NCBI GenBank assembly: GCA_934047225.1
Contig: OW204004.1
Location: 10,420,401 to 10,484,400, forward strand
DNA from: Ypsolopha sequella
Lineage: Eukaryota > Arthropoda > Insecta > Lepidoptera > Ypsolophidae
Reading direction: 5' to 3'
Length of the DNA stretch: 64,000 nucleotides
Position numbers and translations under genes: made by a program. Within the stretch, counting starts at the first letter, position 1; each line of letters opens with the position of its first letter. The notes beneath the pieces were generated by a model. The model searched no databases. It had not been told where the DNA came from and saw nothing but the letters and a program-made list of their open reading frames with translations. This document shows, in pieces, positions 44,504-58,100 of this stretch.

Positions 44504-45958
44504 GATCTGTCAAGGGTTGCATCAAATTGTTGTCAATAATTGGATTGCTTATAGTTTGTCGTTCACTAACAAACACGTATAGTCTATACCGGCTTAATCT
44601 ATTAATTTAGTCCCCGAGGTGAAGATTTGGTTTCAAGCTGATTAATTGCTTATAAATAAAATATCTTACAACCTTAGGGTAACAACCGACCAATAACAAA
44701 TACAAGCACAATTGTGGTTAAGATCTTTATTCTCATAAGAACATAGTTCACTTAAAATGAGATTTTGCTTAGATAACATTTAGTTTATTGTATGATTTGT
44801 CGACAGTGTACACATGTGGGTAGGTAATATTTTACTTTAAAACACGTTTGTTGCAATGTAAGTTTTGAGCTTAGTTTTAAAATTAGATATCAATTCACAT
44901 TCTTAAATGTCATTTGGTAATTTGTTATAAAGTTGCACTCCACCGTGTAGTAAATTTCTTTTTCCAATGATAAACCTGACGAAAATTTTAAAAATTATTC
45001 TCCTTCCAAAACAAAAACTTACATTTACTTCTGCCTTAATTAAAACTTGATATGAATAAACATAATTTTAGCTATATTAGCCTTTTATTTTTAGTTTCAA
45101 GCATTACATAATAATAAAATAAAAATTTAACTTTATATTTTTCGACATATTTCGACCTCATCAGTGAGGCCGTCATCAGTCGAATGATTGACAGGTGTAA
45201 ATAAAAATAAAAATACAAAACAACATCCTACCCATCCCAACACACACCCGCCTCCACAATCAACATTTCAACAACTGCTTCACTGTCCGCATCATTAAAT
45301 CATTTACTCCACTATTGATCGACATAGACTTCAGGACCTGGGAGACACCATACATTTTGGTCATTGGCGCACACTATGAACCCGGAGTCAACAGACAGCA
45401 CTGACAGCCTCGACCGACTGACCCAATCAGCTAGTACTCCCTTCTAAACTGCTTTTTTATTTTATTTCTTTTTCCTTTTTTTTATATATATACTCTTTTT
45501 TTTATAATTATTTTCTAACATAGCCTATTCAGAATCTATCAACTTAATTAAAACATTTTTTACTTATGCCCATCCAAATAAATATTTTATATGCAGGAAG
45601 ATGAATGAATCAATGAAATAAAACAACTGAAAATTTACAACAACACAAGAAAGATACAAAATCCAGATGCTGCGAAATCTATTAAGGCTACCAACACCTC
45701 AGAAAACTTAATAACTGCAGAATAGACCAACAAAAAGGGTATCATTCCAGCAAAGTACACAATATTTCGGTTTATTCTCATATAGAGAGAACGGGAAAAC
45801 GAAATACACCGCACCGGTTTGGCACTCGGCCAAGAAACAGTTTCTTACGTTTATTTTAGTCTATATGCGAGCCAGCGTGTTTGGTTGACGGCGAGATAAC
45901 CTAATAGATTTTGTCGGAAATGTAATAGAGTTTTTGGGGAAATAAATTCAACTTCGTT
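44504..45958. other. Region upstream of the spondin-like gene
   Basis: 44715-45080 may be a reversed LINE 3' part (CCACCGTGTAGTAAATTTCT). 45141-45184 holds a hammerhead-like motif. No host coding exon was recognised; regulatory DNA of the downstream gene probably lies here. Confidence 0.4.
45141..45184 (-). ncRNA. Hammerhead-ribozyme-like motif
   Basis: On the minus strand CGACTGATGACGGCCTCACT then GATGAGGTCGAAATATGTCG. An intact CTGATGA core, a GGCCTC/GAGGTC stem and GAAA are present with one extra C next to the stem. Probably a relic of a Penelope pseudo-LTR. Confidence 0.4.
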
Positions 45959-45964
45959 TATAAA
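45959..45964 (+). promoter_or_regulatory. Possible TATA box of the spondin-like gene
   Basis: TATAAA lies about 135 bases before the start codon, which would put transcription start near 45990 and give a roughly 100-base leader. This rests on the motif and its position only. The surrounding DNA is AT-rich, so a chance match is quite possible. Confidence 0.25.
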
Positions 45965-46096
45965 GGTTTTGTTTTTAAGGTGAAAAATGGTTTGAATTTA
46001 TAAGTGATGTTGTTATTAGTGTTAAAAGTGTAAAGCTGATTGTGAGTGAGCTAATGTAAGTGTTTATTGTCTTTGGTGGATTTCAAAATTATCAAA

Positions 46097-46104
46097 ATGA
46101 ACAA
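46097..46104 (+). CDS. Spondin-like gene, coding exon 1 (start codon)
   Basis: ATGAACAA followed directly by the donor GTAAGT at 46105. The start sits in a good context (CAAAATG, A at -3). Joined in phase to 48927 it gives MNKTINS and then a hydrophobic run, a classic signal peptide. An ATG inside exon 2 at 48940 could also start a shorter leader, but the upstream one is preferred because it makes the splice phase and leader complete. Confidence 0.75.
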
Positions 46105-49100
46105 GTAAGTATATCTCAGTGTTTAAAAGATAAAAAATAAGCTTATAATCTACGTCTTATTGTCTATATGTTTTTCTTACACGGGTAGAGTACCGGATAA
46201 AAACATTACTGGTCTACCCTAGCAACTTTTTTTATCAGCCGTCCATCACAATAAGTCTAATGGCAAAGACCTTATATGCTTTTGATAGAGGCGATTACAC
46301 GTTGGCTCATTGGCTCCTTTTTCTTGGACGCGTAATAAGCAACGAAACAACAAATTGGTGTGTTTTTAGCTAATACTGTAATATTTTATGGAAAAAAATA
46401 TTGGAAATAAGTAGAATCCCTTCATATTTCTATTACGTATTTTATGAACAAAAACAAAATCAAGTTGATTATTAACCGTGTTCTTGAAACGAACGTTTCA
46501 AAACGAAAAAAAAAAGAGTTTTTTTTTTGATAAAGTATAATGTAACATTGTTTATAAGTAGAATCCCTAGATAAAAGATCAATAAATTAAATATATTTTT
46601 TTCAATACAAGGAGAGTCCGAATTTCTTCAAACCAACCCTCGAAAGTCTGGCATTTTTCAAGCTCTAGGCTCATGTAGAGGTACTTGATGTAAACAGTTA
46701 CAAAATAATACTATAGGAAGCAACATATTTGAGCGTACACGTACGTATGTCTACTTTTTATTATGAGTTCTATTTATCAATCCGGGTTTGCTGGAAGAAA
46801 TCTCTTTTTAGAGATAAGCTCGCTTATGTACATAATATTTTTAAGTACAATGTGCAAATAATGTTTTTTTTGTGTACAATAAAGAATCAATCCATTCATC
46901 CATCAGCCTAGTTCGTCCACTGTTGGACATGAGCCTTTCCAGGACTTTACCACTCCCGGCGGTCATCACGCACACACGCTGGGCAGGCGGGTTAGTGAGC
47001 GCGGTGCCGGAACCCTCGCACCAGTGACGCCGCTGCTCGTCACCAGTCTGTTCCATATAAGGCCCGGCTATTAGGGATGGATATACCGCCATCCATCGGT
47101 CCCAGGCATGGTGGGCCTTCGGGTTTTTTGCCTGTGAGCTGTCCTCTTACTCTCCCCCGAATTACTTCGAGAGGGTCTCCAAGTAAGATGGTGGTACCTC
47201 CAAAGTCGAGCCCGGCATCAGCTCTACCACCTGTAGCGAACTACTAGCAAGTTTAATTCAACACGTAGCACTGCTTCTGAGCCCAGTGCCAGCTACAAGA
47301 ATAGTCCGATAGTTGTATTTGTTTGTTTGTTTGCCAGCAATGGTTTTTTTTATGAATCTATGTTTAAAGTTAAACGTCAGTCGCTTAGCAAAAAGTGCCA
47401 AACTTAACTTTGTATTTCTTTTTGCAATATATAACTTTAAGCTCTCTCGTTTCGTACACATTATAATATATATAATCGGGTCTACCGCGATAAATTTTTA
47501 CCTTTTTTACGAAAAGGGGACACCCGACGTTTCGAGACAGTTACATGTCTCGTGGTCTACGGGAAACTGGCAAGTATTGGCCTACATTGGCCAAACAAAA
47601 CGTAGCATACAGGAAAGGGTCAAGGAACACATAAGAGCTGTAAAAAACCGGCAGATGTATAAATCAGCGATAGCAGAACATCTTTTATAATCCGGGACCA
47701 ACCACTGGATAGAACTGCATAACCCGAAAATTCTCTCCACTGATCGCCATTACTACCCTAGAATTGTGCGTGAAGCCATAGACCGTCCATGGTGAAGCGA
47801 TTGAAATCAAGAAACATCCAAATAATTTCAATCGGGAAGATGGTTTCAAATTTAAATCGCGGGTTTCTTCTCTTAGTGCATCTCCGGATACTGTGAGTGT
47901 TGTGTGCCGTGCGTGAATTAGATAACAATTAATTTTAAAGACTAAAGTATTTATGCGGGTAAAAGAAAAATGCTTCGGTCGTCACCTGCATCTCATCACT
48001 GCGCCTCGCCATACTTGCCAGTTTCCCGTAGACCACGAGACATGCAATTGTCTCGAAACGTCGGGTGTCCCCTTTTCGTAAAAAAGGTAAAAATGTATCG
48101 CGGTAGACCCGATTATATATATTATAATTTGTATTTCTTGTTTAGAAGTTAAAAATTAACAAATATTTTAGTATGTGGCAGTAAACACCAACAGTTCAGT
48201 ATTAGTAAGGTTTATAAAGCATGAGTTTGAAATTTAATGCACAATTAGTCATGATCTGGTCGAAACAAAGTTAAAACAGCATGTGCATTAAATTTCAAAC
48301 CTTTGCTTTATAAACCTCACTAATACGGAATTATAAATTCACAACTTCAAATTACTATTTCACACTGTGTAACTTGGTCAATCTATTTATTAAAAACTAG
48401 CGACCCGCCCCGGCTTCCCACGGGTGCAATGCTAATACTAAATATACTTCATTATTTAAGGTACTTAATTGGATAAGGATTAATGCTGTATTGCTTAAAA
48501 TCGCTTCGTAAATAAGCCATTATTTCTCTTAAAAAGTAAAGGATAAAAAATGGTTATTATGGGTTATCTCTAAGAGATAAGACATATACCATCGCGGACA
48601 GTTTTGTAAACCTTTTTAAATTGTACAATATTGTTCAGCCAGCGCAGCGTTTGCAATGTAAGCGCAAAAAAATGTGTTTATTTACGACATCACATTAGAA
48701 ACCTTTAAAATTATCAGTGTTTCTATACAATATTATGCTAGTTTTATAAATATAAACCTTCCTCTTGAATCATTATATCCATTAAAAAAAACCGCATCAA
48801 AATCCGTTGCTTAGTTTTAAAGATCTAAGCATACATAGGGACAGACAGACAGCGGGAAGCGACTTTGTTTTATAGTATGTGGTGATAGTGATAGTGATAT
48901 CTAACGTAATGACTCCATTGTTTCAGGACAATAAACTCCATGTTGATTCTGCTATTAGCATTATCGGTGTACGGCAAGATCGAAGTTTGTGACCAGAAAC
49001 CCCCGATGGCCACTGTCGATGAACCGAGCGAAAACACAGAGCTTTTCAGTCTGACACTCGATACTAAAGATTCAAAAAATAAGTTCTTACCGGATCAAAC

Positions 49101-52100
49101 ATATGTCTGTAAGTATTGCTGGTTTATACACGGTGTTTGGGGCATCGATGTAAATATTTTCAGGGATAATAAAGGAAGTGACTTTAAACATTTTTGACTG
49201 AATTCACTTTGGTGCAAAGTTTAATAGTTTTCGAGATATAGACATTTTTTAGTTTTGGCTACTTAAAAATAGGTTACTGCAATGAAATTATAATAAAGCA
49301 TTATTATAACAAAAAAATACATTTTTCTACTACCTTTATGAAAAAGTTCCATTTAATACTCGAAATTAGTTTTGAAAATCGAACTTTCCGGGCCGCGAAA
49401 TTACAAAGGTGATCGTTTGAGTCACTACTCAAACTAAAATAGACGAGCTTTTGTTCGTGCAAATTTCTACTACAATACCTAATCCATTTTAGTCAAGAAC
49501 CTTATTAGGTTCTTTTTGACGTCCTTAGTTTGTCTTTATAATCGAAATTCCCTGCGTTCCGATTCACGACATAATCGATTAAATCGCGTCTGGTAATACT
49601 GGCCACAAATAAAAACCGCCGGCCAAAGCCTGAAAAAAAAAGGTAAAAACCACGCTGCGCTTTGCAAAGTCATAAAATAGATTAAATTTGAAAGAAACAA
49701 TTAAATATTTAAATACATAAATCAGGTAGTAGAAAAATTATCGTTCGCAACGAGTAAAAATGGGTTTTCTCACCCTCGGAATGTAAGCTTTCGACGAACG
49801 TCGAAACTAGCTTCATTCCTCGGGTAAGAAAATCCGCCATTTTATACTCGTCACGAAATATACCATTTCATTTTAGATTCTTCCTAAATACACTTCAGTT
49901 TAACAATAAAACAAGATCAATGTGTTCATAAAGAAGTGAAAATAAACGTGGGCCGAAATATATTTCGAAAATAATTTTTATACAATGTTTTATTTATACA
50001 AAAAATAAAATGAATTCAAATATGGAAATTCAGGTGAATAGACGGATTAAAGATATGTAGTTTTAATAATTTTTCATCATCCATCCATCCATCAGCCTAG
50101 TACGTCCACTGCTGGACATAAGCCTTTCCAGGACTTTGCCACCCCCGGCGTTCATCCTGGAAGAATTGCCCATACTCACACACGCTGGGCAGGCGGTTTG
50201 GTGAGCGCAGTGCCGGTACCCTCGCACCAGTGACGCCGCTGCCCGTCACCAGTCTGTTCCATATAAGGCCCGGCTATTAGGGATGGATATACCAACATCC
50301 ATCGGTCTCAGGCATGGTGGGCCTCCTGGTTTTTGCCTGTGAGCTGTCCTCTTACTCTCCCTTGAATAACTTCAAGATGGTCTCCAAGTAAGATGGTGGT
50401 ACCTCCACAGTCGAGCCCGGCATCAGCTCTAAAATTTTTCATCAAATAACTAATTTAAAAAAAGTTACGAGCCAAAGTCTAATGTTTTTTTTTCTTTTCC
50501 ACCTATACATTCACTAAATAGCCCTAAATCCCTGTATTCAGCCCAAAAAACGTAGAGTTAATATTGTCTTTCTATCAGCTCTCATCGACCGACTTCCTCA
50601 CCAGTGATCCTCAAAACACACAACGAGTCCCGACCGTTTCGCTGGTTCATGATAACGGTGGATGACCCAGACGCAGTCAACTCCACTGGGGACTACCGCC
50701 AGGATGTGGACGTCGGCAGCCTGAAGACTTTGCCTGAGGACAGCCAATCCAGGTATTCGGAGAGATGCCGCAATACCGTGGAGAATGCTGACATCTCTAA
50801 TAAGAGAAGTATTGAGGTAAAAATCATAACGAAAAAAAATTTGTTAAAACTTACCAGCCCCTCTATTTTGTATCTTTAGTTGCCAACTGGACTAGGTGCC
50901 TATCATTAAAAACATAGCTAAAAACGAAACTTTCAAAATTGCCATTAGTGGGTATTGAACTACTTACGAACTGTATCGTCACTTCAAGTGCGAACATATC
51001 CTTAGACTATCGGAATTCGATAGTATATCCACACTGATAGACACCCAGTTCAAATGGCAACTAAAGATACATAATAGGCCCTCTGGAACTTTAAATGAAG
51101 CTCTACTGATTCCATTTGGTTCACGCTCTAAGGCAAGGGTCGGCAACCGGCGGCCCGCGGGCCGCATGTGGCTCGTGAACCACTTTGGTGTGGCCCGCAA
51201 GGTTCGCAACCACTGCATGATAACTATATTTGGTAGTAAATATTTATGTGCGTAGACATTTTCCATTCTGAACTATCTAAAAAGCAAGCATTGTTCTCGG
51301 TTAAAAGGTGCACATTTAGACGCAATACTGCACAAACTGCAGCCCTCGCTGATCCCCTGGTAGCATTTGTGGCCCTCCTATATCAAAAGTTTGCCGAACC
51401 CTGCTCTCAGGGTTCCATCGATTAACATGTTGGTTGCTGTATGCTGACTTAAACTGATTTTTTCACGTAAAAGACATTTTCAGGTAAAAAACGAGATTTA
51501 AAAAATTACGTAAGTCTTTCAGCAAAAAGTCAAAAAAAGGTGCGACAAGCGAAGCGTAGAGGTGCGTGTTAGGTTAAATAAGAGGAGCCGGGCGGAGCGA
51601 GGTGTCGCCCTTATTTTAACAGAAAATAATTTCGAATGATCGCGTAATGGAAGTATGTTTACGCCATAATTCGGTTTTTCACTAAAAAGCAGTTAAGGAC
51701 ATGATTCGATGATATACAATGTGTAACAGAAAGGTGTAACCATATTTGAAGAGCTTATTCAGTCAATGGTATAGAACAACTTTTACTATGGAACAAACCC
51801 TGTATCTCGAAAAAAATTAACTTTTTCATAGAAAAATGCAATGCCGCTAGGCTGATATGTATGGGAGGGCAGATTTTTTTTTGGGATTTCAGGGTTGGCT
51901 CCATAGTAAAAGTTGTTCAATACCATTGACTGAATAAGCTCTTCAAATATGGTTACACATTTCTGTTACACCTTGTATATGTAAATAATTTTACATGTAT
52001 AGAAGAAGACGAATATTTAATTAATATAGAAAAATCTGCCTCAATTACAGATCCACTGGATATCACCGAAGAAAAGCAAAGACAAGCAGAAGATAAGGAT

Positions 52101-55100
52101 ACGTGCAATGGTCGCAGAGAACCAAGAGACGTGGTACATAGGAGACTACCTGAACATGACTCTTACTAAAAACACTAACCCTCCTTCCGATGCTCCCCCA
52201 CTTGAACCTGTTGAAGTCTGCAACCTTTGTAGTGAAGCTCGGTATGAGGTGAAGTATCATTTCCTACTCATCTGACTGTTAGGGTATAAGAAACTACCTT
52301 CTCTTCTCCAATGAACATACACTGTCCCGACATAAATCCCTGAGGAGGTGTCAAAGGATCTACAGTCGTACATCCCGGCGAGATGGGAGGTGAGACATCA
52401 CCGTAAATAAGACACAAATATGGCCCACAGCTAAACGTGCCTTCCAAACACGCACGCAGACCTAGCATAAATGTGCCACTGAGGGATTTGAACCCACGAC
52501 CTCCGAATAAGTTGTCGAGACGTTCGATCCACTAGAGTCTAGTGACTAGACAACAAAAGGCTACATAAGACCATGGATTGGAAAAATGATAATAAATCGA
52601 TTAAAAAAAAGGTCCTGTTTTTTTTTAAATGTTAAACGACGGTAAAAAAAGACAGTTTGCAAAGTGACCAAACTTGCTGCGGCTTGGCTACGCGAAGTTT
52701 GGTTCAATATTTTACAAATCAAAATTTTACATTTTTCAGACAGAAATTCGTGTTATCAGTTAACAGGCATTTTACCGCATCGCAGCGGTACAAAAACAAG
52801 GCGAAGATTTTGTATCTCTTTTTATTCTTCAACCGCAAAATTTAAAATTTGAACCGTCATCGCATAGGACAATAGAATTTTAAGGTGAAGTGGAGCCGCA
52901 GCGTAATACGTATTTTATTGCAACAGGTAACCTTTTATGGCAAATGGTCAAGAGTTTGGCACCCTCGTCATTACCCCAGCAAACCTGATGACAATGGGTA
53001 CAGCTACATGATAGGAGCGTCTCACAACATGGACTTCGTTCTATGGCAGCAGGGTACCGGCGCCAGTCCAGGACTTAAGGCTTTAGCTGAGGAAACGACC
53101 GTTACAGTCATCGAAAGAGAAATTATTAATTCGGTAAGGAACCCTTCTCTTTTCTGCTCAACCAATCTCTGACCTAAGCCGATCTTATTTAGGTATTAAA
53201 GCCAATTCTGAAGGCTTTAATTTTAGTTTTAGTGCTGTCAAAGCTTGAAATTTTCCAAAGAAATTTAGCTTCTAATCCTAACTCTTAAGGACCATTTTGT
53301 ATCGAATAAAATTTAGTTTTGACAACACTAAAACTAAAATTAAAGCCTTCAGAATCGGCTTTAATACCAAGAATCTTGTAAATGTCATCGGCCCAGCTAC
53401 CAGTACCAGTTGTCTTCTGACTCTTTGTCTTACATCACTAATTGGGTACATTATGCTTGCGGAAATTTACTCCACCACCTATCACCTCCGAGCCAAGTGG
53501 GCAGAACTGTCGCTTCTTAGTCCTCTAATTCACCATCCTATGTCAAAAAAGCTCTTATGGTATGACTGGTGCGTGCCTTTCTACCAGAGTCACTTCTGCC
53601 CGAATCTTGGAATAGTTACCAATTAAGTTTCCACAATTTGTACAGGTTCTTTTAATTGCTTATCCATTTGGTCAATGATTTTAGGTAGAACGTGCACTTG
53701 GCCGGTTCTAGGTATCAACGAGAATATGTATTTTAAAATAACTTGTTTACAGACGGCGGGACAAGGCGCCAGAACTCTAATCAGAGGCATGAGACGGCAC
53801 CACCCCAATATGTTCGAGCCATCTCACTCTCTCTTCAGGGTTGACAGGACCCATCATCTGTTTTCTATAGCCGTCGGCATGCGGCCTTCCCCTGACTGGT
53901 TTCTTGGCACGAGCAGGTTTGAGCTCTGCAAGGAAGATGAATGGTTGGAATATTACAGAATGCCTCTCTATCCGTGGGATGCTGGAACGACGGATGGCAT
54001 TTCGTATGAGGTAACGGGTTTTGAATTTGATTTGGTTTTAGCTTACACACTTAATACACGTACATATTCTAAGATAAAACTTCAAAATGTTATTATTATT
54101 CTCAAAAACTGAATCCTGAATGTAGCAGATGACTTTGGTTTATACAACCGAACTCGTTCTGGAGACTAAGAAGAAAACGACAGCCACCACTGTTTCTGAA
54201 AACAAAATGAAACACATATCTTTGCTCCCATCAGTGTCATATTGTCAAATAGTTTAAACCCAAGTCGCTAAGTTTGGTAAACTAAAATCTCGTCTTGGGA
54301 ATTTTATATTTTTCTGATCACTTACCGAGTGTCTAGTATGAATTCGACCTTGTAAATTAAAGTCACCTTTGAGAATGTTACATCCTTTACAACATATATC
54401 CCAAAGGGATTGGCAGACACACCTATATAGCTAGCTAAAGTTCTTGTCACGAAAGAAGTCCCGCAGGTGAAGGCATTTTGGTTGATTTAGGACACATTCA
54501 TATTCCAATGAAAATAAAAACTTAAAAACTAAAAACTTCTTTTGTCACATGAACTCTATTTCATTTGTCATTTGTCCAGTCTCCGAAGGTCATGACCCAG
54601 CCCATAGGCAACGTGGAGCGAGTGGCTGTTGGATCCTTCGACAGTGCCTCCCCTTTCTACCAGATGAATCTGAATGATCTGAAAGCCTTCGCCTTTCTCG
54701 AAGTAAGGAGGCTGGATGTCTTCCCTCTCGTTGGTTGCGAACAAGGTATCTTGATCTTTATTTTAATCTCCTTATTTATTTCCTAATTAGTACTTGCACC
54801 TTCCTTAGGTTATTCTGTTCATCTTTCTGTTTGCTTCTAAAAGTTGCCTGGAAGATATTGCCTTTGTACGCCATGTTTAATTGTTTCTTTTGTATGTCCT
54901 TATTATTTGTGTACATGTGCAAAAAGTGTTATAAATTCCACTAATATTATAAAATGCGAAAGTTTGGATGGATGGATATTTGTTACTCCTTCACGCCGAA
55001 ACTACTGAAACAAATATCCTGAAACTTTGCACAAATGTAGGTCTAGACCTGGAATAGGACATAGGCTACTTTTTATCCCATAAATCAGTTCCCATTGGAA

Positions 55101-58100
55101 GGCAATGGGGTGTCAAGTCCCTATAGAAAAGATGTACTGCCACTCCTTCACGGCGTTGATAATTAGTGGGATGGGATAGTGAGGATGGGATGGGATAGAG
55201 GCATTAGTGGGATGGGATGGGATGGGATGGGATGGAATTCGATACGACTATACAAAAACTTAATCAACCCAACTGGCTACATTTTGTCAAAGCCATTATA
55301 GAAACCTAAAAAAACATTATGCTTCTTTACTGATAAAAAACTATTCTATAGTAACTACTCGTATCACGTGTAGTTTAAAAATGTTGTGCAAAAAAAATCC
55401 ATCTTTAACTCATAATATCAGATATAAAACAACAAGACATTCCTAAATCCGCTGCTGTAGCTTTTACCTCTCTATGTAGTAGAATTGCAGTTGGTCTAAT
55501 GTTTGTAAAAAATAAATTAGATAATCTAACGAACCTTATTCGTGTAACTATGATATACTTTTTCAGGGGAGCCAGCAGAAAATATTCAGGAAGGACAATT
55601 TGAGGGCGAAGCAGTGGAGTAAGTATATAATCGCATCTCTTCCGAATTTCCACTAATATAATCAAATATATCGGGAAAATCTGGTGTACAAGTCTGAACT
55701 GTGATTCGTATTTCACAACTTACAGTGTACACCCTTTGTCTTCATCTTTGATACCCTCAAGGGTTCATTTTGTGATGATACGTTTTTAGGGTTCCGTACC
55801 CAAAGGGTAACCAACGGCACCCTATTACTAAGACTCCGCTGTCCGTCTGTCTGTCCGTCTGTCCGTCTTTCACCAGCACGTATCTCATGAACCGTGATAG
55901 TTAGAAAGTTGAAATTTTCACAGATGATGTATTTCTGTTGCCGCTATAACAACAAATACTAAAAAACAGAATAAAATAAATATTTAAGGGGGCTCCCATA
56001 CAACAGACATGTTTTTTTGCCGTTTTTATAGATTATGGTACGGGACCCTTCGTGCGCGACTCGCACTTGGGCAGTTTCTTTTCTTTATAAATCGGATAGT
56101 TGGTGTGTTTGTTTGCGAGCTTATAACTCTGCAATAAATCAATGGATCGAGATGAAACCTTTAAACCGTGATAGAATGTAACGTAGGCCAACATATAAAC
56201 TACATTTCATCCCGGGAAATAGAACCGTTTCCTACAGAAACAAAAACAAAATCCACACCGGCAAAAAGCTAGTGTCTCTCAAATAAGTGATTTAAGGTGG
56301 ATGTGACAGATCGCGTTCCCAATCGCAAAAGTTTTGATTGTTCTTTATTCTTTATTCTACACAGACACATTAATAGTAGTTTATGCTACTAGGGCGCAAA
56401 GGAATAAATTACGAGGACGATTTAAAACACGAGCGTAGCGAGTGTTTTAAACGTAACCGAGTAATTTATTGCTCCTACGCCCGTGTATCATACTACATTT
56501 TTCAATGCATAGTGTGAGGAAATGAAAACAAATATAATCTTGTGAACTTTAAATTATAATTGGCTCAAAAGGACTGTATCCAGAGCCGTTAAACTGTGGA
56601 AAAAAAAGTATAACGTCTATGGTACACAGGAAAGGCTGCAGGTTAGCCAACCATTGTAAATAAATTAAAAAAAAATTATATTAAAGCCCTAGGGCAAAAT
56701 AATCGACTTTCTGTTCGGTTTTGATGCATAAAAAGTGGGCCTTTACGAGCACATGCATTGAAAATATAATTATTTGCAATAAAATACATGTACAGAGGCG
56801 AGCTTATCTCTGTATACATTTCTACCATTAGATATATACTTATACAGATAAAAACTAATATAAATAAATACATACATAACTTACCTACTTTAAGACAGAC
56901 AGAGGTAGTGCTCTTTTATCTTTAACTTAAAATGACTTGTTTAACAATTTTTCAATAAAAAAGTATAAATAGCTGTGATTTATGGCATTATTCGAACATA
57001 GTTTAAAGTCTTAAGCTTCTGTAACAAAGTTGTGTTATTTTATGCATTACTTCGATCAACAATAATTAATTAATTATTTTATTGTTGATTGAAGATGCAT
57101 TACTGTGTATAAGATCCTGCTTGTTTTGCAGGATCATTGAAAACGTAAAGTATAAAATAACACAACATGGCTAGAAAAGCTTAATTGACACTAAACTATT
57201 CTCGCCTAATGCCATAAATCACATTAAGTTCAATCGCTCTTTATACAAAAATAAGAAAACAATCATAAGTTTTACATTTGGGAACGCGATCTGTCGCATA
57301 CAATGCTATGTATTCTTGCAGGGAATCACAACCATCTCCGCAAGTCTTCGAGCTAAAGGCCCATGATCACAAGGACAGCTGTCATGGCGGATGGGGCGAG
57401 TGGTCTCCATGCATACCTGATAACGGCGCCTGTGGCATTGGCACGCAGAGCCGGTTGAGGGAGAGCCAGGAATTCTATTATAATGACCAGGTGTGCTGAG
57501 GCCATGGGTATGAAAACTGCTGTCATGGTGGTCCCCAAAGTGGCGTGCTCAGGACTTTAATTGGTCAAGAACAACAATAAAAAGATATGAAAAAATTTAA
57601 ATATCACTATGAAAAAAAAAATTGTATCACACCAGCCAGGGTAGACAATGGTACCGATTCGGTAAAGCACATCTTACCATATTTGACAGTACTAAACTTA
57701 ATTTACGCGTTCTGTCCTTGTATTTTCGATAAAGAAAGAAAAAGACAGAACGCTTCAAATAAGGTTAGTCCTGTCAAATAAGTTAAGACGTATTATGCCG
57801 AATCGATGCGACTGTCTACCCTAGAGTGAAAATTTCCAATACAAACTTTTTTTTTTCAAAGTGATATTAACATTTTTTCATATTTTTTTATTGTTATTCT
57901 TGACCAATTGCTTGCTTTTCCAGCAAAAAGTTCTATGCACGCCATAGCTCATGCAGGGTTTTTCAGTCGAGCAACGCATAGAAATTGTGAAAACTGCTTA
58001 CCGAAATGGTGAGAACTTTACAGAGATGTTTCGAAAATGTCGTACGTATTTCGGTCTTCATTATGCACCGTCTCGAGTCGCTGTGGTGAATTTAATTAAT

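Noticed and set aside
46841..47092. Open frames in the GATG-tailed repeats (also 16469, 61364, 61706)
   Set aside because: The same frames appear, broken differently, in all five copies. No family motif; these are shadows in a retro-repeat.
50579..50604. Alternative acceptor at 50578 for spondin exon 3
   Set aside because: It breaks phase with exon 2 and meets TGA; the acceptor at 50604 gives an uninterrupted Reeler domain.
57491..57499. Spondin protein ending at VC-stop after exon 9
   Set aside because: Exon 10 supplies the missing TSP1 cysteines in phase, so a spliced ending is better supported.
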